15,467 nucleotides of DNA from Candidatus Woesearchaeota archaeon (GTDB lineage Archaea > Nanobdellota > Nanobdellia > Woesearchaeales > GW2011-AR4). Shown in pieces: positions 5,207 through 11,561 of the stretch; position 1 is the stretch's first letter; every line of letters begins with the position of its first letter. The stretch lies in NCBI GenBank assembly GCA_016185815.1, contig JACPMT010000034.1, positions 1-15,467 of the forward strand, written 5' to 3'. Made by a program: the position numbers and the translations under genes. The notes beneath the pieces were generated by a model. The model worked only from the letters and a program-made list of their open reading frames with translations. It searched no databases and had not been told where the DNA came from.

Positions 5207-6058
5207 ATTGTTTAAAAATCCCTTTAATTCTTTGCTGTTTATTGTGTCATAATATCCTTGCCGTATTGTTCTTTTAACTCTGTCTAATCGGTTATCTATT
5301 CTAAAAACCGGAAGCTTATTTTTGGGTTGTATTACTACAATATGTTTATTTTTACTAAGTTTATTAATTACATTGGCAATGTTATTATAACGCTTTACCA
5401 TACTCCATATTGTTTGCTGCAATTCTTCTGTTTCATTACTTATCAAAAGTTCACTAATAATTTTCCTTAAAATAGCCATCTTTCGCAAAGGTTTCTGTGG
5501 ACGAGTAAGTACCAACAAGATATTTTTTTCACCAGTAACTTGTTCAATTCCACAAACACTGCCTATTGTTCCATCATAATAATGATTTCCATTTATGCAA
5601 ACACTTTTTCCATAAAAATAAGGAACAGCACAAGTCGCCCTTATCAATTCAAAAAAATCGACAGAAGATTTATTAGACAAGAATACTGGCTTTCCATTAA
5701 TTACGTTAGTTAATCCTATTTCCAATTTTGTAGGACTATTTTTAAGTTTCTTAATATTCAAAGAATATTTTGTTTTTATTGTATCTATCAAGAAATCAAT
5801 ATCCAAAATGTTTTTTCCTAATGGATGCTTAAGTGGATTGATAAATTTTCCAGAACTCATAAGGCATTCCCATATAGGCTCTATGAGGTGTTCTTGTTTG
5901 CTAACTAGATAAGAATAAATTGTAGCTGCTCCAGAAGACGCAATTATGTGATCAATTTTATCAACAGCATTTAACTCTTTTAATGTAGATATCACTCCAG
6001 CATGATAAGCTGTTAATATCCCACCGCCTTGAGCTACAATACAAAATTTTTCTTTCAT
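5198..6058 (-). CDS. Patatin-like phospholipase family protein, divergent
   Basis: Patatin-family proteins are Ser/Asp-dyad lipid acyl hydrolases. The 286-residue product opens with a strand and the oxyanion-loop glycines QGGGILTAYHAGV (10-22). The nucleophile elbow lies at ASSGA (40-44, probably Ser42) and the DG motif at YDGTIG (161-166, Asp162), followed by a basic, variable C-terminal part. The canonical elbow is G-x-S-x-G; here both flanking glycines are Ala, which is unusual and could reduce or alter activity. The gene is clearly more AT-rich than the convergent gpsA, a sign of transfer or relaxed selection. It faces the lipid operon tail to tail and could turn over the esters that operon would make. 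An AT-rich TATA-like stretch lies 20-32 bases upstream. Confidence 0.75.
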   Translation of the reverse strand: MKEKFCIVAQGGGILTAYHAGVISTLKELNAVDKIDHIIASSGAATIYSYLVSKQEHLIEPIWECLMSSGKFINPLKHPLGKNILDIDFLIDTIKTKYSLNIKKLKNSPTKLEIGLTNVINGKPVFLSNKSSVDFFELIRATCAVPYFYGKSVCINGNHYYDGTIGSVCGIEQVTGEKNILLVLTRPQKPLRKMAILRKIISELLISNETEELQQTIWSMVKRYNNIANVINKLSKNKHIVVIQPKNKLPVFRIDNRLDRVKRTIRQGYYDTINSKELKGFLNNLN

Positions 6059-6122
6059 AAAACATCAAAAAGAAAGATAAATAAAAATTTATCGAAAATT
6101 TCAAAATTATCAAAAATAAAAC

Positions 6123-6722
6123 CTATTCCTCTGTGAAATCATCAAGCTTCTCCTTCAATTCCTCGTTTTCTTTAAGTTTGCCCTTCAACTTTAGGAATTC
6201 TTTTGTCAGGATGTAAAATAACAACCCCAAGCTTTTCTTTCCCTTGTTGTTGCACGGCACTACAAGATCAATGAAGTTGCTCTGGTTGTTTGTGTCGCAC
6301 AATGCGATTACAGGAATTCCCATTTTGACAGCGTCCAGGACAGCATTCCTGTCAGGCCATGCATCAACAACCATCACAATCTTCGCTTCTGTGTACTCCT
6401 CCAGGTTTGGGTTGGTCAGTATTCCGGGAGGGTAGCGTCCTGCAAAAACCCTTATGCCGGCCAATTTCCCGAATAATTCCACTGCTTTCCAGCCGTTCTC
6501 CCTCCTTCCAATGACCAGAATGTCTTCCGGAGCGTATTGCGCAAGGAAGGCAGCAGCAACTCTTACCCTCTCATCAATTTTCTGCAGGTTCAGCACACTC
6601 AGCCCGTCCGGCCTTGTTTTGTAAATGAACTGCCCCATGTAGTTTGTCCTGAACTTCGTGCCTATGTGTATTCCTGACTTCAAGTACACGTCTCTCGGAA
6701 CCAAAAAGCTTTCCTCTGCCAT
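6123..6722 (-). CDS. rpsB: 30S ribosomal protein S2 (archaeal/eukaryal type)
   Basis: S2 is a structural protein of the small subunit. The 199-residue sequence has the archaeal signature SGIHIGTKFRT near the N-terminus, then the DERVRVAAAFLA helix, the GRYPPGILTNP segment, and the C-terminal IPVIALCDTNN and NNKGKKSLGLL motifs, ending in a Lys/Glu-rich helix. I start it at the ATG at 6722 rather than the in-frame TTG at 6743, because the TATA box at 6751-6759 predicts transcription starting just before 6722. It appears as a single gene, whereas in many archaea it sits in an operon with RNA polymerase subunits and enolase. The structured repeat copy 2 lies directly upstream of its promoter. Confidence 0.96.
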   Translation of the reverse strand: MAEESFLVPRDVYLKSGIHIGTKFRTNYMGQFIYKTRPDGLSVLNLQKIDERVRVAAAFLAQYAPEDILVIGRRENGWKAVELFGKLAGIRVFAGRYPPGILTNPNLEEYTEAKIVMVVDAWPDRNAVLDAVKMGIPVIALCDTNNQSNFIDLVVPCNNKGKKSLGLLFYILTKEFLKLKGKLKENEELKEKLDDFTEE

Positions 6723-6750
6723 TTTCAAATAAAATTTATTCAATCTTTAT

Positions 6751-6759
6751 TATTTTTAA
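6751..6759 (-). promoter_or_regulatory. TATA box of the S2 gene
   Basis: The minus strand reads TTAAAAATA, 29-37 bases before the ATG at 6722. This is the distance expected for a transcript with a very short leader. It follows hairpin B of the repeat almost directly. Confidence 0.5.
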
Positions 6760-6761
6760 CC

Positions 6762-6825
6762 TGTCGCTTCGCGACATAATCTTGTGCTCGGCAAAATTTT
6801 TCTGCCAATAAATTTTGCCTCGCCT
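6762..6825 (-). repeat. Two-hairpin intergenic repeat, copy 2
   Basis: On the minus strand, hairpin A is GGCAAAATTT (6810-6819 on plus) pairing with AAATTTTGCC (6790-6799) around the 10-base loop ATTGGCAGAA. Hairpin B is TGTCGC-GAA-GCGACA (6776 down to 6762). The element begins with the same GGCGAGGC and has the same linker GAGCAC-N-AGATT-N as copy 1 at 2801-2865. Hairpin B keeps its 6-bp stem and GAA loop although two inner base pairs are swapped. It lies just upstream of the S2 promoter, in the S2 orientation. Confidence 0.6.
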
Positions 6826-7074
6826 AACATTGCAATAAACATTAAAAGCGGTTTACTTTTATCATGCTGTGAATCACAAAGTCGCTCTCGTATTTTTTTA
6901 ATCTCTTTTATATACTATTAAATTCACTTTTAAAACAGTCCAGAATGCTGAACTGAATTTTATAGCCTCTCAGTCATTGGAGCAACTTGCGCTCCGTAGG
7001 CAATGCCATCTAGGATAATCGGCTTATTTAAAAAGGTTGCTGAAAAACTATATTTTTCAGAAACTCCGAAAATC
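6826..7074. other. Gene-free region with several hairpins and a central TATA-like element
   Basis: No credible ORF was found. On the minus strand TAGTATATAAAAG near 6905-6917 is a good TATA element, predicting a transcript from about 6885 that would run through repeat copy 2 toward S2. A hairpin CAGT-C-CAG/CTG-A-ACTG occupies 6936-6955. A second, CATT-GGAGC/GCTCC with a distal AATG pairing, lies around 6973-7007. On the minus strand a further TATA-like CTTTTTAAATA precedes the second hairpin (about 7025-7036). Together these suggest one or two small RNAs or a regulated S2 leader, but I cannot name a family and saw no tRNA or box C/D signature. Confidence 0.3.
7040..7060 (-). terminator. Hairpin downstream of thpR
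   Basis: CTGAAAAA (7040-7047) and TTTTTCAG (7053-7060) form a perfect 8-bp stem with a 5-base loop. It lies 15-35 bases beyond the thpR stop on the minus strand and is followed by a CTTTTT run. It is the likely transcript end or 3' stabilising structure for thpR. Confidence 0.45.
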
Positions 7075-7620
7075 TTAGATTTTTGGTAGTTGCTGATTGC
7101 AGTTAAAAATCTCCAAGTCCTCGTAAACAGGCCCTCCTTTGCTTAATGTCGACTTTACCAGCCTGAAATTTTTCACCGCAATTTTTTTGTTCTCAACCTT
7201 TATACTTTTGATCCGCTCTACAAATGATTTTTTATCTTCAGGATACTTCACCCTTGCAATTGTAATGTGGGCTTTGAAGTCTTTCTCTTTTTTGAATATG
7301 CCTTTTAACGACTCATCAATGTTTTTTTGCAGCTCCAAAACACTTTCCTCAGGCTTCAAGCCGACCCACACAACCCTTATGTAGTTTTCAGTCGGAAATA
7401 TGCCTATAGAATCAAGATTCACCGAGAATTCTTCGAATTTAACCCTTTTCAGGTTATCAGCTATTGCCTCAATTTTATCAGGCTGGACTTCCCCCAAAAA
7501 CTTCAATGTAAGATGAAAGGTTTTTGTAAGGCTTAATCTTGCGTTTTTTGGCAAATAATATTGGAGTTCAGTAAAATAATCCCTCAATTCATTGAAGTCA
7601 ATGGCTATAAACAATCGCAT
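7075..7620 (-). CDS. thpR: RNA 2',3'-cyclic phosphodiesterase (ThpR/LigT, 2H family)
   Basis: ThpR hydrolyses RNA 2',3'-cyclic phosphate ends and was first described as a 2'-5' RNA ligase. The 181-residue protein has the two HxT motifs that define the 2H superfamily: HLTLKFLG (His36, Thr38) and HITIARV (His118, Thr120), each in a strand of the two-lobed fold. It starts with MRLFIAIDF, the usual N-terminus, and is of normal length. The ATG at 7620 is preceded by a TATA-like TTTAAATATA at 7641-7650 with no clear ribosome binding site, so the mRNA is probably leaderless. It is transcribed separately from the TRAM gene 71 bases upstream. A role in tRNA splicing or RNA end healing is the family expectation. 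Confidence 0.93.
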   Translation of the reverse strand: MRLFIAIDFNELRDYFTELQYYLPKNARLSLTKTFHLTLKFLGEVQPDKIEAIADNLKRVKFEEFSVNLDSIGIFPTENYIRVVWVGLKPEESVLELQKNIDESLKGIFKKEKDFKAHITIARVKYPEDKKSFVERIKSIKVENKKIAVKNFRLVKSTLSKGGPVYEDLEIFNCNQQLPKI

Positions 7621-7640
7621 TGGCCATCCGAATAAATAAA

Positions 7641-7650
7641 TATATTTAAA
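7641..7650 (-). promoter_or_regulatory. TATA box of thpR
   Basis: The minus strand reads TTTAAATATA, 21-30 bases before the thpR ATG. The stretch between it and the TRAM gene is T-rich on the minus strand and probably terminates the TRAM transcript. Confidence 0.45.
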
Positions 7651-7691
7651 TTTATGGGAAAAGACATTAAAAGATAATAAAAAGAAAAAGC

Positions 7692-8069
7692 TTACTGGTT
7701 ATCTTCTTCCCCAAAGTTTTCCGTGTCTTGTCCGCTGTAATCCTCTTCAGATTCAGAGCCACCTTCTGCAGAAGGCTCTTCATAGCTTTCCTCATGCGAT
7801 TCTTCACTGTCAGAAGATTCCTCGCTAGACCCTGCGGACTTTTCCCCGGCTACCTCGGCAAAGCCGACTTTTTGCAGCACCCTTGTAACCCTTATCTTTA
7901 CCTCATCGCCTTGCTTTGTGCCAGGCACAAACAGCACAAAGCCGTCTTTCTTTGCAATGCCGTCGCCTTTCTCGCCGACAGCCTCTATTTTCACATCCAA
8001 CTCGTCCCCGACCTTAACAGGGGCAAAATTTCTAGGCCTGAAGCCTCCTCTCCCTCTATCATGTCTCAT
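7692..8069 (-). CDS. TRAM-domain RNA-binding protein with acidic tail
   Basis: The 125-residue protein starts with an Arg/Gly-rich stretch (MRHDRGRGGFRPR), followed by one TRAM/OB-like domain at about 18-74 with the typical GDELDVKIEAVGEKGDGIAK and VFVPGTKQGDEVKIRVTRV pattern. It ends in a long, disordered Ser/Glu-rich acidic tail (about 78-125). Stand-alone TRAM proteins are abundant archaeal RNA-binding proteins with proposed RNA-chaperone or cold-response roles. The Arg-rich N-terminus fits RNA binding; the acidic tail is unusual and might shield the basic face or bind partners. The ATG at 8069 is preceded by GAGGT. The gene has its own promoter and a short hairpin leader. Confidence 0.85.
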   Translation of the reverse strand: MRHDRGRGGFRPRNFAPVKVGDELDVKIEAVGEKGDGIAKKDGFVLFVPGTKQGDEVKIRVTRVLQKVGFAEVAGEKSAGSSEESSDSEESHEESYEEPSAEGGSESEEDYSGQDTENFGEEDNQ

Positions 8070-8101
8070 ATCTATTTACCTCTATGCTGTTTAATGTTCT
8101 C

Positions 8102-8149
8102 TTGCGCTGCTGCGCAATAAACCAAAGTTAGGCCAAGTAGTATTTAAAG
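8102..8149 (-). promoter_or_regulatory. Promoter and leader hairpin of the TRAM gene
   Basis: The minus strand has a TATA box CTTTAAATA (8141-8149) preceded by CAAC. About 25 bases downstream, near the expected transcription start, lies the perfect hairpin TTGCGC-AGCA-GCGCAA (8117 down to 8102). This leaves a leader of about 50 bases beginning with a strong hairpin. It could stabilise the mRNA 5' end or be an autoregulatory binding site for the RNA-binding product. Confidence 0.45.
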
Positions 8150-8157
8150 GTTGCGAG

Positions 8158-8892
8158 TTAGAAATTAAGCCCGCCATCTACGCGTATAACTTGTCCGGTT
8201 ATATAGCTTGCCCTTTCAGAAGCCAAAAAAGCAACTGAGTTGGCAATATCTTCGGGCGTGCCAGCCCTTCCAATAGGGATCATTGCCATTATTATCCTTT
8301 TTCTTATGAATGGAACATTTTTTGTCATTTCTGTATCTATAAAACCGGGAGCAACTGCATTTACTGTTATTTTATGCCTGCCGAGCTCCTTTGCCAGGGA
8401 CTTGGTAAATCCGATAATGCCTGCCTTTGAGGCAGCGTAGTTAGTCTGGCCAAAATTTCCATTAATCCCAGCTATAGAACTTATGTTTATTATTCTCCCG
8501 CCATCCCTAATCAATGGCAGCGCATTCTTAGTGACATTAAACGTGCCGTCAAGATTCGTTTTCAAGACAAGCTCCCACTGCTCCTTTGCCATGTTTTTCA
8601 ATGACTTGTCAAACAATGCGCCTGCATTGTTTACAAGAACGTCCAATCGGTTAAATTTCTTTTTTATAATCTCCATCATAGCGGCGCATTCGTCAAAATT
8701 ACTGACATTCGCCTTTATTGCAATCCCATCGACCTTTTGTTTTTTGATTTCTTCGACGGCATTTAATGCTTCTTTTTCATCCTTATTGAAGTTAACAGCG
8801 ACATTAAAGTTGTATCTTGCAAGTTCAAGCGCTATAGCCCTGCCTATGCCTCTTGAGCCCCCTGTCACCAAAGCCACTTTTTTATCTTCCAT
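8158..8892 (-). CDS. FabG-like SDR, 3-oxoacyl-(CoA/ACP) reductase
   Basis: A classical short-chain dehydrogenase of 244 residues. It has the cofactor motif TGGSRGIG (10-17), NNAG (88-91), catalytic Ser139 in NISS, Tyr152 and Lys156 in NYAASK, then NAVAPGFIDTEM and a C-terminal ITGQVIRVDGG. Length and motifs match FabG, which reduces 3-oxoacyl thioesters to (R)-3-hydroxyacyl thioesters with NADPH. I start it at ATG 8892, which has GGAGGGG (8896-8902) just upstream, rather than the TTG at 8910. It is the last gene of the seven-gene operon, 25 bases after the enoyl-reductase-like SDR. The (R)-3-hydroxyacyl product is the natural substrate of the MaoC-type hydratase in the operon. No acyl carrier protein is seen, so the CoA ester is the likely substrate. 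Confidence 0.88.
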   Translation of the reverse strand: MEDKKVALVTGGSRGIGRAIALELARYNFNVAVNFNKDEKEALNAVEEIKKQKVDGIAIKANVSNFDECAAMMEIIKKKFNRLDVLVNNAGALFDKSLKNMAKEQWELVLKTNLDGTFNVTKNALPLIRDGGRIINISSIAGINGNFGQTNYAASKAGIIGFTKSLAKELGRHKITVNAVAPGFIDTEMTKNVPFIRKRIIMAMIPIGRAGTPEDIANSVAFLASERASYITGQVIRVDGGLNF

Positions 8893-8917
8893 TTTCCCCT
8901 CCGTATGCAAAGATTAT

Positions 8918-9727
8918 TCACAATTTACTGAAATCAGGCCAGTTAGAGAGTATCTGGCCGCCGTCTATTGCAATGACCTGCCCTGTGATAAAACCGGCGG
9001 ATTCCGACACTAAAAACACAACCAGCTCAGCGATTTCTCCGGGATCAGCAAACCTGTGCAGCGGGATAGTTTTCTTAAGCTCTTTCATCATCTCTGCATT
9101 GTTTATCATTTCCTCTCTGAACCCTTCTGTTACTGTAATCCCGGGCGCAACAGCATTGACATTTATCTTGTATTCTGCCAATTCCAGCGCCAAGCTTTTT
9201 GTCAGATTAATGACGCCGGCCCTGGCTGCACCGGAATGAGCCAGTCCGGGAGCAGCTCTTATGGCGTATATATGGACAATGTTTATTATCCTGCCCCCTT
9301 TCCCCTTCATGTATTTTGCAGCCTGCTTGCAGCAAAACCATGTGCCATACAGGTTTGTTTTAACAACGGCGTCAAAGCCATTGGCTGTGATCTTTTCAAA
9401 CGGTGCAATAAACTGCCCGCCGGCATTGTTAACCAGTATGTCCACGCCTCCAAATTTTTTAACAGTTCGTTCGAAAAGATTTTCTACCTCTTGCTCATTT
9501 CTTATATCTGTCTTCACGCCTAAGGCATCTTTGGTTATTTTTTTAAGCTCGTTCAGACCATTTTTTAGATGCTCCTCTTTTCTGCCAGCAATAACTATTT
9601 TAGCGCCTAGTTCTGCAAGCCTTAATGCAGTCTGCCTGCCAATGCCTGTGCCGCCGCCTGTAACTATTGCGACTTTGCCCTTAAGCAGATTTTTCTCGTG
9701 CATTTTCTTAATTAGGATTTTATACAT
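8918..9727 (-). CDS. SDR related to trans-2-enoyl-CoA reductase (PECR-like)
   Basis: A 269-residue SDR with the cofactor motif TGGGTGIG (23-30) and NNAGGQF (100-106). It lacks the normal YxxxK pair: the aligned positions are Ser165 and Arg169 in HSGAARAGV (164-172). From memory, the NNAGGQF, HSGAARAGV and NLTKSLALE segments and the NWP near the C-terminus closely resemble peroxisomal trans-2-enoyl-CoA reductase. 2,4-Dienoyl-CoA reductase also departs from the YxxxK arrangement. I therefore predict NADPH-dependent reduction of trans-2-enoyl-CoA, the last step of chain elongation. The first ATG (9727) overlaps the MaoC stop by 8 bases; an in-frame ATG at 9703 is an alternative. A ketoreductase with altered catalysis cannot be excluded. 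Confidence 0.72.
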   Translation of the reverse strand: MYKILIKKMHEKNLLKGKVAIVTGGGTGIGRQTALRLAELGAKIVIAGRKEEHLKNGLNELKKITKDALGVKTDIRNEQEVENLFERTVKKFGGVDILVNNAGGQFIAPFEKITANGFDAVVKTNLYGTWFCCKQAAKYMKGKGGRIINIVHIYAIRAAPGLAHSGAARAGVINLTKSLALELAEYKINVNAVAPGITVTEGFREEMINNAEMMKELKKTIPLHRFADPGEIAELVVFLVSESAGFITGQVIAIDGGQILSNWPDFSKL

Positions 9728-10136
9728 TTAATATTTTGACTAAAAATTGAGCCTCAACAACTATGGTTCCGTCATTTTTCTTTACAATGCAATCGCAAAG
9801 CAGCCTTTGCTTTTCAGGATACCTTTCTTTTACTTTGACTGTTGCAGTTATCGTATCGCCGATGAAAACAGGCGCTGTTAATTTAATTTCCTTCTTCAGT
9901 GCAATAACTATTGATTCGTCTGACGTGAACATATGGACTAAAGCAGTGCCTATCGTGCTTTCTGTTAAAAAGCCGTTTGTTGCCCTTCTGCCAAATATGG
10001 ATTTTTTCATTCTTTCCTCATCAAAATGCACAGGATTGAAATCCCCGACTAGTTCACCGAATTTCCTGTTTACATCTTCTGTGATGGTCTTTGTAAAACT
10101 CCCTTTGTATCCAGTCTTAAAGTCGTCAAACTTCAT
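9720..10136 (-). CDS. MaoC-like (R)-specific enoyl-CoA hydratase
   Basis: A single hot-dog domain of 138 residues with the hydratase-2 motif GELVGDFNPVHFDEE (27-41). Asp32 and His37 are the catalytic pair, followed by the FGRRATNGFLTES helix that packs against the active site. Size and motif match PhaJ-type enzymes, which interconvert (R)-3-hydroxyacyl-CoA and trans-2-enoyl-CoA. The ATG overlaps the DUF35 stop by 4 bases (ATGA), and its own stop overlaps the next SDR by 8 bases, so translation is coupled in both directions. It would connect the FabG-like reductase and the enoyl-reductase-like SDR within one cycle. PHA synthesis or degradation of fatty acids are alternatives, but no PHA synthase or acyl-CoA dehydrogenase is present. 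Confidence 0.88.
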   Translation of the reverse strand: MKFDDFKTGYKGSFTKTITEDVNRKFGELVGDFNPVHFDEERMKKSIFGRRATNGFLTESTIGTALVHMFTSDESIVIALKKEIKLTAPVFIGDTITATVKVKERYPEKQRLLCDCIVKKNDGTIVVEAQFLVKILNV

Positions 10137-10444
10137 TTTTCCAGCTTAAATTTTATCCCGTAATCTATGAGCCCGTCATCTTTATCAACATATAGCCTCC
10201 TAAGGCATGGGACTACCTTCATGCCAATTGAAACCTTTTTGCAGTCAGCAACCTCTGATGTGATTTTCTTTCCGTTGCTGAGCGATATTAGCGCCAATAC
10301 ATATGGAACTTGATTTTCAAACCCTTTTGGTGCATTGCGGACTATTGTAAAAGACTCTATTGCTCCGCGAAGGTCCAAATCCGAAGCCAGCGTATAGCTG
10401 CATTTCAGATTTCTCCATGACAATGGGCTGCTTTTTTTATGCAT
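10133..10444 (-). CDS. DUF35 OB-fold acyl-CoA-associated protein without zinc ribbon
   Basis: DUF35 proteins normally combine an N-terminal zinc ribbon with an OB-fold and act as scaffold or CoA-binding partners of thiolases and HMG-CoA synthase. The 103-residue product carries the OB-fold part (about 25-100: GAIESFTIV, GFENQVPYVLALI, the IGMKV strand, and the IDYGIKF end). The short N-terminus (SPLSWRNLKCSYTL) resembles the segment that normally precedes the zinc ribbon, but the CxxC pairs are gone; only one Cys remains there. The start is ATG 10444, overlapping the thiolase-like gene by 8 bases; the TTG at 10453 is less likely. Position next to the thiolase and HMG-CoA synthase genes matches the archaeal ternary complex arrangement. 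Confidence 0.82.
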   Translation of the reverse strand: MHKKSSPLSWRNLKCSYTLASDLDLRGAIESFTIVRNAPKGFENQVPYVLALISLSNGKKITSEVADCKKVSIGMKVVPCLRRLYVDKDDGLIDYGIKFKLEK

Positions 10445-11561
10445 TTTGATCAAAGCTGAAGATATTCACTGCGGATAAAGCCCCCGTTCCTGCCAATGTA
10501 TGGGACAAGCCGTATTTTAGCTCATTTTTTCTTAATTTGTCAATAAGGCTGATTGCCTGTCTTACGCCAGTTGCTCCTGATGGATTGCCGCAAGCCTTTA
10601 GTCCGCCATTTGTATTTATTTTTTCGATATTTTTTTTGATGAAATTTATGCCTTCCCCCTTTTTCGCGAAGCCAAGACCTTCTATAGCCAAGACTTCCGT
10701 TATCGGAGCCAAATCGTACAGCTCCATGACACCTATATCCTTATTTTGAATGCCGGCATGCTTAAAGGCAAGTTCGGCTGCTTTTTCTGTTGACTGCAGC
10801 GATGTAATTGACCTTCTCTTTGATAATGCCAGTGAATCGCTTGCAACAGCGCTCGATGACAGCCTTATCCTGCCATCAAATTTTTTTGAAATTTTTGCAC
10901 TGCACATTACCAATGCAGCCGCGCCGTCACAATAAGACGCCAGCTCCAGCAGTCTTATGGGGTCTGCAAAAATCTGGCTTGAGCCGATCTTATCTTCGGA
11001 AAGCTCAAACCTGTACTGGGCAAACTCGTTGCTTAGCGCATTTTTATGGTTATTTGATGGAATGAAGTGCAGCTCATCCGCATCCAACCCAAAATCATTC
11101 AGGTATTTCTTTGTTATCAATGCCAATTGGCTCTGTATCGTGGCGCCGGCATTAGCTTCCTCTTTTTGGTCTATTAAACTGGAAGCCAACGCAAGCATCT
11201 CCGCTGATTTTATATCGCTTGTTTTCTCGGCTCCGATGACCATTGCAATCTCGCTTTGCCCGGAAAGTAAGGAGTTGTTGGCGAGATTTACTGCAACAGA
11301 GCCTGAAGCATCGCCAGCATTTACGCATACTGCGCCGTCTATCCCAAGCTCCTCAAAAGCAATAGAGCTTAGCAAAGACTGGCCGCTAACAGGCGAGGCA
11401 AACTCATTTGCAATATACAGCGAATCAATTTGGCTTGGCGATATGCCTGCATCATCCAAAGCTTTTTTCCCCGCTTCGCTGATTAAGTCGTTTATGCCTT
11501 TTTCCCACAGCTCGCCAAATTTTGTAAGCGATGTGGCTATTATTGACGCCTTATTGCCCAT
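10437..11561 (-). CDS. Thiolase-superfamily protein lacking catalytic residues
   Basis: A full-length 374-residue thiolase of the archaeal SCP2-like type: the N-terminal half starts at SIIATSLTKFGE and the C-terminal half ends with the GLSHTLAGTGA segment. Three catalytic motifs are altered. The nucleophilic Cys of the usual ACASG is Asp84 (NAGDASG, 82-88). The HDAF/HDCF motif is YDLA (282-285). The GHP of GHPxGATG is GNP (325-327, Asn326). It therefore cannot use standard thiolase chemistry and is probably a structural or CoA-binding partner, perhaps for the adjacent HMG-CoA synthase homologue, whose gene it overlaps by 11 bases. The frame is intact with no stops, so it is maintained rather than decayed. 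DUF35 follows with an 8-base overlap. Confidence 0.85.
   Translation of the reverse strand: MGNKASIIATSLTKFGELWEKGINDLISEAGKKALDDAGISPSQIDSLYIANEFASPVSGQSLLSSIAFEELGIDGAVCVNAGDASGSVAVNLANNSLLSGQSEIAMVIGAEKTSDIKSAEMLALASSLIDQKEEANAGATIQSQLALITKKYLNDFGLDADELHFIPSNNHKNALSNEFAQYRFELSEDKIGSSQIFADPIRLLELASYCDGAAALVMCSAKISKKFDGRIRLSSSAVASDSLALSKRRSITSLQSTEKAAELAFKHAGIQNKDIGVMELYDLAPITEVLAIEGLGFAKKGEGINFIKKNIEKINTNGGLKACGNPSGATGVRQAISLIDKLRKNELKYGLSHTLAGTGALSAVNIFSFDQNA

Noticed and set aside
6826..7074. tRNA, SRP RNA or RNase P RNA in the S2/thpR spacer.
   Set aside because: No T-loop GTTCRA motif, no SRP helix 8 signature and no RNase P P4 motifs were found on either strand.
10437..11561. Calling the degenerate thiolase a pseudogene.
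   Set aside because: The frame is complete, its fold-defining segments are kept and it overlaps both neighbours in a coupled operon, which argues for a functional non-catalytic protein.
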